Source: Desarmillaria ectypa (taxonomy: Eukaryota > Basidiomycota > Agaricomycetes > Agaricales > Physalacriaceae). Taken from it: 64,000 bases of DNA. The DNA is taken from contig JAUDYN010000012.1 of NCBI GenBank assembly GCA_030407005.1, forward strand, positions 419,569 to 483,568, given 5' to 3'. The notes under the pieces were generated by a model. It did not search any database, was not told the origin of the DNA, and saw only the letters and a program-made list of their open reading frames with translations. The stretch's first letter is position 1; each line of letters starts with the position of its first letter. The translations under genes were made by a program, and so were the position numbers. This document shows, piece by piece, positions 1 to 12,600 of the stretch.

Positions 1-969
1 GTCTCTCGGTCCTGAGAAGGTCCCTTGTCGTAAACAATGCCATTAAACTGGACCTTCGTTCCGGCACACTGGCATTACATGTCGTATCCATTGCATCATC
101 ATTGGCATAAGACTCGTATTCGAAGCTTGTGCACCGAGTGAGGCTGAACACGGTTTCTGCAAATGCCTCATCCGTAATGGCATCGTCAGTCATGAGAGTC
201 CACCTGCGCCGGCGTTTGAGTTCAAGCTCATCGTCCTCATCGTCTTCTGAGAAGCAGCCAGAAGAGGAAGAGGGGTAAGCATTTCTGCGAACAAAAGGAG
301 GTCGGGAGCTGGGTGGAAAAGCTTCTTGGTCGTCATCATCCGAGCCCACGGTAAACATGCCTCGTCTCTATGGCACATATGAATTAATTGATTGCAGCAG
401 GGGTGGAGCAGACGTACTGGAGAAAGAGCAGGAGTACACTGTACAAATTTGGCGGCAGAGAAGCTAGATGGGGGCGGGGTCGGCGATGCCTTGCGCCTCC
501 GAAAACTGAAGGAAAGCGTCGCCCGCCGCTTTGGAGGCGTGGAGACAGTCGGTGGTTCAGTCGGCCTCTGCTTCGTCAATTTCCGCGACGGCACCGACGC
601 CGTTCGTTTTGGTCGTATTAATGGCGTCGTCGACGAGTTACTATACGAGGTCACCGTTTCCGGCCGCGAAGTCAGGGTGCTGGGAGCAGACAACGTACTA
701 GCTATCGGACTCGGGACCGGGCTCCTCTGCTGCCTCATGCTCGTCGAAGAGAAGGAGTATGGGAAATGAGAAAATGAAGGAGGCATGTCCGACACAGATG
801 AAAAAGGCGATCCAGTCGGCGGTGGTTTCCTTAGCTTGTTCCTGGGCGGCCTGGGGGCAGGGTAGGGTGTTGACGGCGTGACAGGCTCGTGGGAGTGGGA
901 CGACGTCGAGGGGGTCGACACATCACCGAGATATATGAGCTCTGGAACATCCATCCCAGCGACCGCCAT
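1..969 (-). CDS. Ser/Pro-rich hypothetical protein, 3' end beyond window
   Basis: I do not recognise the family. Exon 1 runs from the ATG at 969 to 418. A 50-bp intron (417-368; donor GTACGT, acceptor ATAG) is removed in phase 0. Exon 2 (367 to the window edge) stays open and encodes an acidic patch (SEDDEDDELELKRRRR) followed by Thr/Ser-rich sequence. Without the intron, the unspliced frame drifts into unlikely Cys/His-rich sequence and stops at 190, whereas splicing restores an acidic, low-complexity frame, so I prefer the spliced model. Exon 1 is rich in Ser, Pro, Thr and Arg (disordered, several SP/TP sites). No signal peptide, membrane segment or enzyme motif is visible. A nuclear or regulatory role would be speculation. 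The C-terminus lies outside the window. Confidence 0.6.
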
Positions 970-2150
970 GGCAGGAGGCAGGGTGGGTAATGAACCGTGG
1001 GATCAGAGTGTTGCTGCTCACAACGCTAATAATAAATTTCGTAGGTGTAATGACGTCATTTCCGTGTCACTGCCCCTATGCATGTACATTCCATCTCCGT
1101 GCATCACCTCCCATCATTCATTCCTCAATAAGTAATACCTCTTCTCGTCCATGTCTTGCCGCTTTCAAATTGTGGCGTAACAGCCTAGTGTAATATTGAC
1201 TGCATACACGGATGTAGCGAATTAGGTGTATACTTCATTTCCTTACTACTCCCGCCCCGACGACAGCAACCCGGGATCCCTTGCATTCCACCTGTCCTCC
1301 CACTCAACGGTCCTTTGATATACCGATTTCGTTAACTTATCATGTAACTATTGGACCTACACTCAGTGTTCGTGATGGGACTACTGTTGGCTTCTTGTTG
1401 TCGAGGAATCTTTCTTCATCATATGGCACCGCTTCTAAGCCACCACATCATGATCGTCTTCTCCGGTTACTCATTCCAACTTTTATCGGATCGATAAACA
1501 TAAGTGTTGTTGCGGGTAGAGATAGACTCCATCATTAAGCTAATTGCGTCACCAAATATACCCTTTTCTCTGTTCTTCCCTTTGCTCTTGAATAACATAG
1601 CATATTCTCCGGCGCGGTACGCTAAGAGCCACCCACCTCTCCGGCCTACGATTCGATGTTCCCGCTAGCCTATATCCCACCGCCGCACCCTGTATCTCCA
1701 TACGAGTTGGATAGGGCGTCAGATAAGAATGCGGCGTACGACCCTCGTTGAATATAATTAGAGGGCAGTCGTGCCAAGGATGCTACATTTGTACATCTCT
1801 CACCAATGATAGTGTTTAATCTACACCGAAGTATGGCAATCATCTTGAACTTGCCCAAAACCACCCTAACAACGTATTTTAGGTGTGACAACCGCAGTAT
1901 GAAGGTGATAGCTTTAGTACAACCCACTGTACTTTGGCATAAACGCCAACACCCAAACACCGCGAATACGTAAATGCACGCCTCGCAGCCACAACTTGCG
2001 GCACCTCGGTAACTTTCATCACGGATCGCCAAACCTCTTCCTCGTCAACTCTAAACAGCGAAATAACAAATTCCACCACGAGAACCACAACACATCTTCT
2101 TCCATCATACTTTTGATCTCAAGGTAGCGCTTAGGCCTCAAGTCTCGCTG
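970..2150. other. Intergenic, no supported gene
   Basis: About 1.2 kb with only short overlapping frames on both strands, no recognisable motif and no convincing exon-intron series. It contains the promoter side of the minus-strand gene that starts at 969. Confidence 0.5.
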
Positions 2151-2152
2151 TT

Positions 2153-2530
2153 CTAGTTAAATGCGTCCATTTGCCACACTTCTTCTCCAGCATCCAATAT
2201 GACAACAAATGTGCTCGTGTCAGGAAATGTCGAAAACATATCACTCAGTCGGTTTCTTGCTTCCTTCATCGCGCAGGTACACGCGAGTACGTCTTTGAAC
2301 TCGTGTACATGACGTACTACAGCAGCAGCATCGCAATGGTGTCGGAACTTCGCGATTGGTAGGGAGACACATCGCCAGTATGTCCAATGATCATGACGTT
2401 CGAAGGTACGTGCTTCGCACAGAAGCCAAAGAATTCCGCCAAGCACTACAATCGTGACTCCTTGCTCTTGAGGCTCGAATGTTTCGATGTTTCTGGATTT
2501 CTAGCGACTTCTCTTTCCTTCGCATACCAC
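2153..2530. repeat. Diverged repeat family, copy 1
   Basis: First of three diverged copies of an unidentified segment (others at about 2900-3240 and 4960-5360). Shared landmarks are CTTC-CTCAGCATCCAAT near 2185, a CGAGTACGT-TTTGAA block near 2287 and AAGCACTACAATCGTGACTC near 2440. On the minus strand copies 1 and 2 share a weakly conserved translation (HEFKDVLACTCA against SNFKNVLVCAYA), so the family may be a broken gene or an ancient element. No terminal repeats or target-site duplications are visible. Confidence 0.45.
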
Positions 2531-2899
2531 CTCCTGTTTCATAATTTAGAAGCTACATTCAGCTTGCTTTCGCGTTCACATAAAACTGACTTAAGCTCTC
2601 ATGTAACACCTTGGTTATGCTTGAGCCGGAAAATACCTCGGATATAAACACTTACCTTGGCTTTCATTTGAGTACAGTTGCTGGACAGTGAATGACTGCT
2701 CGCCTACCACTGGCATAGTATCTTAAGGGTGTTTTTCCGCTCCTCTATCTGGTTGAAGTGTACTATCCGCAGGCCGGATATACGAAAACCCGTACAAAAA
2801 TGGAATAGATTATAACCCAGGCGTATGGACGTGGGTTCTGGTGAGACGACGAGAGCATCTTATCAGTACGACATAAGAAGAATGAGGCAAGAGGCACGC

Positions 2900-3245
2900 G
2901 CGGCTTCTTCCTTAGCTTCCAATCTGAACAATTTCTCCGCCCGCATCAGGAAATTTGGAAGACTCGACCCGTTTCTTGATTGTCGCGTACGCGCACACGA
3001 GTACGTTTTTGAAGTTTGAATTCGTATGCGAACCTGGACATACCGCAGCACTACAACACGTCAACGATCGGTAAAACCATATCGGCCATTCTGATATCGT
3101 TTTGTTTGTGCCCGCTTCAATTAGGAGGCACATCGCGAATAATCACTAGAATCGTGATCTCGAGGTCCGGCGGCTTCTTTCTCCAAGTCCCTTCTTGGAT
3201 TCCGGCGGCTTCTCTCTCCTATGACAGGCCGCTTAAAACCCCGCT
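2900..3245. repeat. Diverged repeat family, copy 2
   Basis: Second copy. It carries CTTCCTTAGCTTCCAAT, the CACGAGTACGTTTTTGAA block near 3000 and AATCACTAGAATCG-TGATC near 3145. It then continues with GGCGGCTTCTTTCTCC and GGCGGCTTCTCTCTCCTA, which copy 3 also shows. Function unknown. Confidence 0.5.
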
Positions 3246-4955
3246 GTCTTTCTCGATTATATAAAAGGCCTCGCTCGAGCCGGAGCGCGATGACATCGAG
3301 GAATATCCGTCCTTACAAACTGTCATCTTTCTTTGTATTAGGCAAATGCCGTTGTAATTCCCGGTTATCCCCTGCGCAATCAGGTTCATGACCGAATGTA
3401 AAGTTGTATGTTTCTGTCGTCAACAAACCAAGCAAGGGTGTCAGTGGAAGAAGGTTATACATAAAAGATGTGTTCACCTTTCAATCATGACAAAGAAATA
3501 CAAAAACCTCTTCCGTTACATCGAAGGTGACGAATATTTGACTTGGAGGGGAGACGTCACTGACGTCCCTCATCAGTTTATGGCTGTACAATAGACATTG
3601 CACGCACCTTTAAGTTGTTGATGATAAATCGAGTACGAAAAGCTAGGGGACCTTCAACGCTGATCTTGACGTTTTCAATAATTATAATTGGGTACTATCG
3701 GTGCAATGAGCAAGAGAGCTTAGTGAATACGTGCGACTCACCTTTTTCTGCTCCCTTAGCTTCTTGTCTGATAGCGCAAAGCTGGGATCGCAGGCAGGTG
3801 AGGAGAGAACCATGAGTGACAGTTTGGATGGCGAGGTCCCAGCTTCTGCGTTCGGTGTCTTTTCGCATTTTTTCTTGTCGCACTGGATCTTGTCATCAGG
3901 GCCGCTTGAATTCATCGAACTGCACAGGCGTGAGCGGAATATTACGGAGGAGGGTGCTTCAATCTTTGTCCAGCGTTCCAAAAAGGCTCCCTTTGGTGAG
4001 CAGTGCCATGCTGCAGTGGTCGCCCTTTTCATCCGGAGTATACTTTGTAATACGGTGTACAAAATCGGCGAAGAGACTGCGGAGAGTTACTGCCTTGATG
4101 GGGCTTTGCCGTCGCGTACCTATGTTGGAGTCAAAACGCGAGACGAAAAGCATAAAATGCGCATATCAAAACGTACAGCCAACAAGCGTGAACCTGCGCA
4201 ATTGTCACCGCCCACACATCCTCGTCCTCGACCTAACTATCCGTGACGTCGTCAACAATGAAAGCCAGAGCCTCAGTATGCCCACGATGGAGAAGGGTCT
4301 TGTAAGGCTCGGATTCGATCTTCGAGAGCATCTATATTCTTGTTCTCGTTGAATATGTCCTCGGCGACTTCCTTTGGGAGTGGTAGGAAAATGGAGGTGG
4401 CGGTCACCTACTGTGTATAGGAGACCTGTCCGCTAGGGTGATGTCGACGGAGCGTAATAACGTATTGTTGACAGTAAGTGAGTGCTCCGGACGCATATAC
4501 GACGGTACAAGGAACACGACGACGGACACAAGGGACAGGGAGAGAAAGCAGAGATGATGGGGGAAGAGAAGAAAGAAGTATTGGGGGTGGTATCGCGAAT
4601 GTGTGCGCCTTTTATAGCCTGGTAAGGGGTTGGTCCGGGTCCCATGCTGGTTGCGCGATACGTGACGACGCGATGACGTAGCAGAACGAGATGATGCAAT
4701 GAACGCGACGATGGTCCCGGAGAACAGAATACGGGAACCACATGACACTTCAGCCTTCAGGATTTGGCCAAGCGTTGCGTCACGCGAAGGGTCAGTGCAG
4801 TATGTGGGACTTGGCCGCTTCTGTTACCAAATACCATAGATGTTCTAATGGAGGATATGATTTTGATTCAACTTCGTAATTGGACAGCAACGGCGCGAAC
4901 CAACCTTCCATCAAATCACCGAAATCTGCCTATCGTGTATCGCCACACTCAACTC
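3246..4955. other. No confirmed gene; candidate minus-strand gene relic
   Basis: The minus strand has a TATAAAA box (plus coordinates about 4611-4618) followed by a pyrimidine-rich leader and an ATG near 4498, which looks like a fungal core promoter. Downstream, minus-strand frames hold suggestive but interrupted stretches (for example HRGHTEALAFIVDDVTD near 4270-4320 and FADFVHRITKYTPDEKGDH near 4030-4080). They do not join into one reading frame by any splicing I could find, so this may be a decayed gene of unknown family. Confidence 0.25.
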
Positions 4956-4959
4956 TAGC

Positions 4960-5365
4960 AAACGTGGAATGATCAACTTCCACCGCGATACACAGGCCTC
5001 GAGCATCATACTCGTGTCGTAAATTTTCTCTTTGTTACACTTCTTCCTCAGCATCTGGCCCAAATGCGAGTTTCGCTGCCCGTATCATGAAAATGTGGAC
5101 AACTCAATCCAGATCGTGTTTGTGGGACCTTCATCATACACGTAGTGCAATGTATCAACGATCAGAGCCATCCTGAGTTCCTCACATGATGTACTCATGG
5201 CCGTTCTGTTTTTGCCGGCTTTGGCTGCTGGAGAGGCGCATCACGACGCATTCCGCCAATCACTAGAATCGCGGTTCCTCTCTCTCCCTCGAGGCTCGTG
5301 GTCCGACAGCTTCTTTCTCCCCTTCTTGATTTCAGGCGGCTTCTCTCTCCTACGCCATTGAAATT
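4960..5365. repeat. Diverged repeat family, copy 3
   Basis: Third copy. Landmarks: CTTCTTCCTCAGCATCTGG near 5040, GTATCAACGATCAGAGCC near 5155 (copy 2 has GTCAACGATCGGTAAAACC), AATCACTAGAATCGCGG near 5260 and GGCGGCTTCTCTCTCCTACG near 5337. It ends about 550 bp from the 3' end of TPS1, separated by unannotated AT-rich sequence. Confidence 0.5.
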
Positions 5366-5912
5366 CCCACAGTTGGGTTAATGGTTATAGATATAAAGGC
5401 CGCACTTATCCTCTGGTTGGGCCGATATCGCTGGGACCTGAGCACCAATGGAATATCTTTGACAGCAATAACATACATCATGGACAGGTCTGATTTGATA
5501 CATGGTATCTTTTGGTTGGGCTATAAATTCTCGTACTTATGATTATCTTAGATACACACCATGTGGTTCAAGTGCGAACTAGTGGTATCTAGTAAGTATG
5601 GCTTATCTGTAACTATTGTCAGATGCTCATCACACTTCTTCTAGAGTCTATAACCTATGAGCCTAATTTGAGCTCGTTCCTGGATAGCGCTGATGTGGAT
5701 TGACTTGCAAGCAGGGGTGCCTCTCCTAGAAAATTTGGTCGGAATTATGACTTCAACCGCCCCCAAGGGTGTTGGATTTGAGATGATTTCGCTGTTTCCA
5801 GTCATATATTCAAGTTCGACGATGAAAATATCATGAAAAGGATGGGTATCTAATTATGCGTCGAATAGTACAGTATCATTTAATAATCGATAAATTAAAG
5901 AAGGAAATCGTA

Positions 5913-7129
5913 CTATATGCCAAGCTCGCTAAGTCTATATCTTTTCATGCCCAAGTGAAGGGCCAGGTACCCGTTCGTGAAATTCCTGAAAGCCTTGTGC
6001 GCCTCCCTATGCGGAGACAAGATACGCAGGGTTCTCTCGTATGCCGTTAAGCATTGCCTCACCACGTAGCGGAGGACTTTGATCTTTGGCGAACCGCGGG
6101 CTTGAGCTAGCAGAGATATGAAATTGTTCGTATCGCCGCTGCACTCCTCCTTGTAGAATGAGAGGATGTCGTTCGCGAAGTCGATGAAATCTCGCATGGA
6201 AGGGAGGGCTTGGATATATAGGTGGTATGGGATGTCTCTGGGGAAAATGAACATAGCAAACGCTTCCGCAAGTCCGCATTGCTCCCGAAGAAATATGGCG
6301 TATTCTTCAATTCGATGCGTCTATGAATTTCAATAAGCCAATGTATAGAGAGATGTAGATTGCGAGTTACTCACCGGCTCGAACTTGCTCTGGACCTCTA
6401 AAATTAGTCCAGTAATAAACTTCAGAGCGGAGTGCACGATGAAATCTGCGGTGACTTTGCCGAAGTGCTGAGAACTTTCGGTAAGAAGATCGGCCAAGTC
6501 GTTCAGGATTTTGCTTGACTGCTTCTCTGATGATGTGAAACGCTACATAGCACGATCAACGTCTGAGCTGAATTGCGACCAAAAGTATGTACTGACCCTG
6601 GTGAAATCGGGGACCCCACCCAACGCGTCTGAATCGTCCGGATAGACATCATCCAGGTATATCAAGAACATGCAGAAGAACGAAATGAATATCTTGACGT
6701 TGGTATCGTCGATGTAGTGGTATGCGGCGGTGGTAATGTTCAGCCCCAATACCAGGTAAGGCTTAAGTACCTCGACCGAATAACCACGACGCTCGGCCTC
6801 TACTAGACAGAGAGTTTGGAGAGATGGGTCCCAAATGGAAGGAAGATTGCTTGTGTCAAAGTGATGCAGGAAAGACAATATAGTATTGCCAACTTCCTCC
6901 GATGCATGCCTCGGTTTCTGTACGAAATGTTAAGGACGGTAAATGATACATATACAGAAAAGGCGCACAAGGGCCAATAGATGACCTTTACGAACGTCAT
7001 GAATGAGTGACGGAATCGACCAAGAGCATGAAGGGACTTACCAGCAAGACTGGAAAGAGCCGACGTCCAGGAGGGTATGTCTCGGCGTCGGATGCAACGT
7101 CTAGTACGTGTCGAAGTAGATAAAGTCAT
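5913..7129 (-). CDS. Tri5-type sesquiterpene synthase, TPS1
   Basis: Class I terpene cyclase of the trichodiene-synthase-like family, expected to cyclise farnesyl diphosphate with Mg2+ in the cytosol; the product is not predictable. Exons read on the minus strand: 7129-7042, 6985-6969 (17-nt microexon), 6917-6597, 6542-6375, 6320-5913, giving about 333 residues. Exons 3-5 have exactly the same lengths (321, 168, 408 nt) as in TPS2. Visible motifs are the first metal-binding motif DDVYPDD inside LIYLDDVYP, the NSE motif NDILSFYKE, and a C-terminal KRYRL that supplies the conserved Arg-Tyr pair. An alternative start model keeps 7129-6992 as one exon, giving a different N-terminus before the conserved KPRHASEE. 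No stop interrupts the spliced frame. Its divergent N-terminus is the least certain part. Confidence 0.85.
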
Positions 7130-7187
7130 TGCAAGTGTCAGAAGACGCCGCTGAGGATCCAGTGAGGAGGTTGAGCACTACAAGGTG

Positions 7188-7196
7188 CTTTATATA
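7188..7196 (-). promoter_or_regulatory. TATA box of TPS1
   Basis: TATATAAAG on the minus strand, about 60 bp upstream of the TPS1 ATG. The spacing is usual for a fungal core promoter. Confidence 0.5.
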
Positions 7197-7199
7197 CCT

Positions 7200-9400
7200 C
7201 TACGTCCCATTTTTGTCTGAATCCGAGATCAACGTAGCAAAGAAGATCCAGCAGAGAGCATCTATACGCGGTTATCTCCATTTCGTCTTTGAAATTCCGC
7301 GTCCAAGTGTTCCCTAGAAAGAAAAGATAAAGCGTGAGACCGATGTCTGTGTAAGACAGCAGGCAGCAGAAACAAAGGACGATGACACTACTTGAAACTT
7401 ACAGTCTGCCGGATTGATCTCCGATAACAAGGTATATTCGAAACAAGTTCTGTCTCTATAGAATACCGAGCGCCGTGGAGCGGTGTTCTCTCGTTTTTGA
7501 GAGGTTAAGTCGGCCCGAAGCATTGTCCTAATGTCGAGCGGCTTGCGGCGAAGAAAATAGAGACCCATAGAGGCTTATACTGCATCCGTATTTCCGCTCA
7601 TAGATCCTGTGGCTAAGCGAAGCCGTCAGGGACTGCCAGTCGCATATTGTAAGCAGAACGAGCGGGAGCAGATCACTTATTTGCCCGTCTCTGCAGCGCG
7701 GCACGTATGGAAAAGGCCGCCGTAACCCGTCTCTCTTCATTATCCATCGCAGGCCTCGACTGCTTAGTACACACCCTGCATAGCCCCCGCAAATATCAAT
7801 GAGTGAAACGAGCCCCTTATGGATAAGCGCGTAAATGAAGGAATAGGCTGTGCACATTCCTAGTGCCTGTAATAAAACCAGCGCTTTGAGTTTTGAGTTC
7901 CGTGCTCAATGAACTGACTAAACAACAGCGGTATGGGTATCATTTTGGATACCGGCCCTAGACTCAGGGAATAAGTATGTAGAAACTGCGTTCATTATAT
8001 ACGTGGCAAATACTTACAAATCATCGCAGTGGAGGATATGGTTTGTCAGCCGGACGAAACCAGCGCTTCATCGTAGCGAAAATAACACCGAAAGTCCTTC
8101 CACGCGTCGCGAAGACATAGTACGTTCGGACAGAGCTGAGACAGAGGATTTGAAAATAATCAGCGTCATTATCAAGTCGACAATCGGTGCCAATCGGAGG
8201 CAGTTCGCTACTACACGTGGCCGGCCCTGAATGTACTTTAACCAAATTAAACTTTTACATTAAGAAGACGATGCCCGGAAAATGACCGCCGGCCTCTCAC
8301 GAGTCACGTCTGCTCGGAATCAAAAGGTTACCCGGCAAGTGCTGTAATATTATTATAGATGTCATAACACATTACTGCAGCTTCTCAATATTCGATTTCG
8401 CCGTTTGTTGTAACTCGGGCCAAGCTTTAGCTCGAGCCCGAATTTGGTCGAGGGTGTACAATGTCATATTTTCGGTTGCGGTACCGATGGGGCGAAAATT
8501 AGTCCATGTTTAAGAACGTTGGTGATGATCTCTCCTACTAGATCCCCTTCATTTTCCATCCCATGACCAGCCTGCTCCATTTGGCAGATACATCAATCAC
8601 AGGAATTAAAGTATGAACTGTTCCTGTGGAAAGGACTCTTCAGACAGAATGTGCCACACGGAAGTGCCTATCGAATCCGCGGTACTCCCTCGGTTGTGGT
8701 TAGCCACCCGAGCATCATGATTGGCCATATCAGGTGCACCTAGGTATAAACCAGCTGAAATTGTGCTATCGAAACTGAGGAAATCATGAGGGGCTTTGTC
8801 CATTGCGGAAAAAATATGGTGGAAGACTGTAAAGATTAGCGCTTTGACACTTGACAGTGAATCGGCCTCGTGCCGAGCAAGGTGCCTGATACAATCATGT
8901 GACAACTGCATTCTTATGCAAACGCGTGAAATTAACGAGACGATCCACCTATGTGTTGTATATTCATGATTAGATAAACATATGGAGTCCTAGCTCCAGG
9001 CTGCCCAATCTGCTAGTTGCCGTGTAACGGTAAGTGCAGAATTCTAAGAATGCTCGGAGTTGGCGGTGGGAGACGCTTAGCCAGTAAATTTTCTTTGCAG
9101 CCCTTGATTAAATTTCAGGTCATATGGTGGAATAAATATAAGACATTGTTACGGAAATAGAAATGTGTACTCAGACTCTCTGCCGAATATTGGGGGAAGC
9201 CTAGGTGTCTTTTTTTCCTCTTGTTTGTAGAGCATTGTATTTTCACACACAGTAAGCAGCAATTAACCAAGTTAATTCAGAGTACTCGCTTGGGGTGGGG
9301 GGTGTGCCCCTAGGTAGGATTAACAAAGATGATAAAACCTAAACGATGTGGCCGAACTGGGGATCTACACGGGGGAATGCGTTTACGCACAACTATTCTA
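7200..9400. other. Intergenic, no supported gene
   Basis: Upstream region of TPS1 and beyond. The longest minus-strand frames (for example 7528-7857 and 8606-8911) show no family motif, no plausible splice partners and no composition unlike noncoding surroundings. Confidence 0.45.
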
Positions 9401-9405
9401 TGTAG

Positions 9406-9690
9406 TTAGTGTGGGAGTCTATGCCTTCCTCTCGTATTTTTTCGGCCCAGCACCATACCCACTAAAACCCGGTTGTGGTCAATCCAGTCCTCCGGCAGGG
9501 TTCTCTCGTCATGTAAAATGTCCCTCCAGGTCGATAGAATTATTGCCTTTTTCAGTGCTTTTGGGCCATACTTGTGCTTTTTGGCCAATAGGCGGTCTAT
9601 CGTCAGTCGTTAGTTCATCGCATCGATCCACAAATTCCGTACTTCATCTTCCGTGTGCCAACTTGCCGGGTCATCATCCCCTCGTTGGAT
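9406..9690 (-). pseudogene. Tad/LINE-type retrotransposon C-terminal relic
   Basis: The minus-strand translation reads WIDAMN, a stop, RLTIDRLLAKKHKYG, KALKKAIILSTWRDIL and then LPEDWIDHNRVLVGM. This matches, from memory, the tail found after the RNase H domain of agaricomycete non-LTR retrotransposons (an R-L-T-x-D-R-x-L ... K-x-G-x-K-A-L ... TW ... LPxDW ... GVLVG pattern). It is a 3' fragment only: at least one in-frame stop is present and no reverse transcriptase is visible nearby. LINE copies are commonly 5'-truncated, which fits. Confidence 0.55.
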
Positions 9691-12600
9691 TCGCCGCTGG
9701 CACCTTATTTTCCATATCATGTGCACCGTCTCTGTCATCAGAATCCGGTACAGTCATGTTGCGGCTCTGTCAACCTTCCCTTCCACTGTTTTTATCTGTA
9801 TCAGTAAGCCTAGGTGTTCTTGTCGGCATGCTTACTTGAACCAATATTACTTGGTTATCTTATTTTACATTTCCTGTTTGTGGCCTAACGTCGTTCTGAC
9901 ATTTTCATTTTTATGGCACACATTGGCTGCCTGGTTAATATCAGGTCGTCCGAATGATGCGTCACAAGGCCGGTTCTAGGAATCATCAAAATATCTCCGA
10001 GTCGGTGAGAGCCCAGGCTGCTATCCAATATCCGAGTCTCCGACGCTAAACCTTCTATCCTTCCTGAAGGCATGACGGGCTTGTTGATAGAGGCCAAACT
10101 TCTAGAACTGCACAAGGCTGTGCAATCGACAAAGCCTGAAGTAATTGCTGCTGCAGGGACGAATGTCCAGTTATATACGTACGTGCAGGATCGTCGCTCC
10201 CCTCCTTCGGGTTTGTGGCGCCGTACTAATTTAGTCTGTCGAGTGGTTACCACTGCTAGTAAATATACATGATTTTGGTAGCTTCGACGAGTCTAGAAGG
10301 GACTGGAACATCCATTAATGAGCTGATATTTGCCTATTATATTGACGAAGACAAGACGAAGATGGCACGCGTGCCGTATGAAATGATGTTAAATTAAACA
10401 AGGGTGGAGAAATCAGGGCGAGAACTCAAGTTTTCTTTGTTTGCCGTTCTTAATGGTATAGTCTAAAAGGACGACACCGTTGTACCAAGGGACCTTAGGG
10501 GATTATATGACAACTCGGATGATTTGACGGAGAGCACCCGGGATAAATAGTCACAGGTTCACATGTTGTTGAGCATTTCCTCTTCCCCATGAGCTGTGGC
10601 AGCCAGGGTTATTCTTGAAGGAATGTCACAACTCCGAATGGTTGCCGAAACGCATGACAGGTAGGTATACCTCCTACACCTTAAAGATACCCGGTGGCAG
10701 TTCCAAGCTCCTTCATGAATACAATAGGTGAGCTCCCTTAAACAAAGAAATCTATCAATGTAGATGATCTGAAATATGGCGAGCCCGACAGACTTAGCGC
10801 GTAGTAATTAACTGGCACTGAATACGCGTGACGTCATTGTATATAGCCTCCTATTCTCCGAAGTACAAGTCATAATCCTTTGATACCGACAGGGAGCCAA
10901 GCTAAGTAGGGGGATACGATTACACTCCCGGGCCATACGACTAGACTACGTATAATTCTCCCGACACCGCACTCTTTGGCAATAAGTTGAAGTAGATTCT
11001 TCCGCTGACATAGAAGAATGTAGTGGCAATTCTGCTGGGAAACGGATGCCGATGAAAGCGGTGGAAGTGACACCGAAATAGGAAGCCGTGAAGAGACTGG
11101 AGGTAAAGAAGTTGAGGCAGCCGGTATTGATAGCAGATACCAGTGTGGCTCTGACGATGTGATTGCCTCTATTATTTGGCCACATGACGCCGTTCCATCT
11201 CCTAATCATAATTTCGGCCCCAACGCCCCAGATAACAATGATGGTGATACAAAAGGTGCCGACAGCGACACGGAAAGGCGATTCCGACTAGTGCTACACA
11301 GAGATGGCTTGCGAATTCAGAAGAAGAGAAGGGTGAGCTACCACAACCATTCCTTTGTCCGAAGAAAGTGATCAATTTTTCTTCCGACGATACCCTACAA
11401 ATGGAACCTCCACAGATTCCTCGCTGGAAGGAAACAACAGCACAACCACCAGTTTCCCAGTCACGGGAGGTATAAACCTGGAGGTAGATGGATATCCGGA
11501 GTCTGGGACAGACCTGCACGTAAGCATGTTGATGAGAGGGATCATGGAAGGCACGAATGCTGCAACGAACATACCGGCTGCGACGATCGCTTAGAGGGAG
11601 GTCAACTTCTCCGCTTTCACCTAACTACTATTGCTGTCGGCTAGCGATTGTTCTATCGAAAGGGCTAGCTTGACAGATTGAGAAGGTCAGTTCACAATGT
11701 CAATAGAATATACTTGTTCTGACTTTCATTTCGTTGAGCTACGTTGAGTGTATTTTCGGTCCTCAAACAGAAAGCACACAAAATAACTGTTAATCGAAGC
11801 AATGGTGGTATTTGAATAATCAGTCCGCGACCTTTAGACTGCATTTCAGCAGTGATGGCCTGACCATGGAACCGCGTCAATTCGCAGAATATCCAGTGTC
11901 AGCGCAAATTCAGCTTACAGTCGTTTACATCGAACCTAAGAGCAGTGCGTGCGTTTTGCAAATAAAGAGAGTGCTTCTGTATGACGAAGTGCAGTGCTTC
12001 TTGTTCCACAAAACCACCAAAAGTATTGTGTATCTTAAATTGGCTGTGATAAAGTGAGTAAGCATGGTCATGGAGACAAACCGGTAAGACGAACTTCCTA
12101 AAAGTCTTCATTCCTTCAACTGGATTGGCGGGAGGAATGCAATCTATGGATTCATTGTTGTCAGAGATATCCATGGGAGTAGCCATTCCAAGAGATAATG
12201 CCAAGTAGGAGAGCAGGGTTGTACAGGAGCCGGGTTGAATATGGACTGCAGTGAGAGCTGACCTTGGTAAAGCAAGGATATAGGAATCACTCGCCGATAT
12301 CTTCCATTCAAACAGCAGGGAAGTTTCGTCATAGAGACAACAAGCTTTGAAGTGTTTTCGCATACACTTTAACCCTCACAACAGATGTCAGTGAATTTTG
12401 GCTCGTAAAAAATGAAAACCTTTCTCGGTACTGAAAAGGCCGTCAATAAAACGTGATAAAAAACATTTCCCCCTATGGAACAATGGAATTACCGTACCTT
12501 TTCTTTTTACAGCGCTTAAAACAAGGGCATAAAATTTCAAGTCTCATTTTGGGCCATCGAAAACGCACCAGCCTCAAAAATCTGATGTCATTAGAGTCTG

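Noticed and set aside
392..769. 125-codon plus-strand frame (MQQGWSRRTGERAG start)
   Set aside because: Opposite to the exon of the minus-strand Ser/Pro-rich gene, which is supported by a consensus intron and a continuing frame.
6992..7129. Single long first exon of TPS1 ending at a GTAAAG donor
   Set aside because: Possible, but the two-intron model with a 17-nt microexon matches the plan that TPS2 needs; kept as an alternative.
9348..9839. 163-codon plus-strand frame with hydrophobic and Ser/Pro-rich sequence
   Set aside because: It lies opposite the LINE-type relic, whose minus-strand translation carries family motifs; the plus-strand frame has none.
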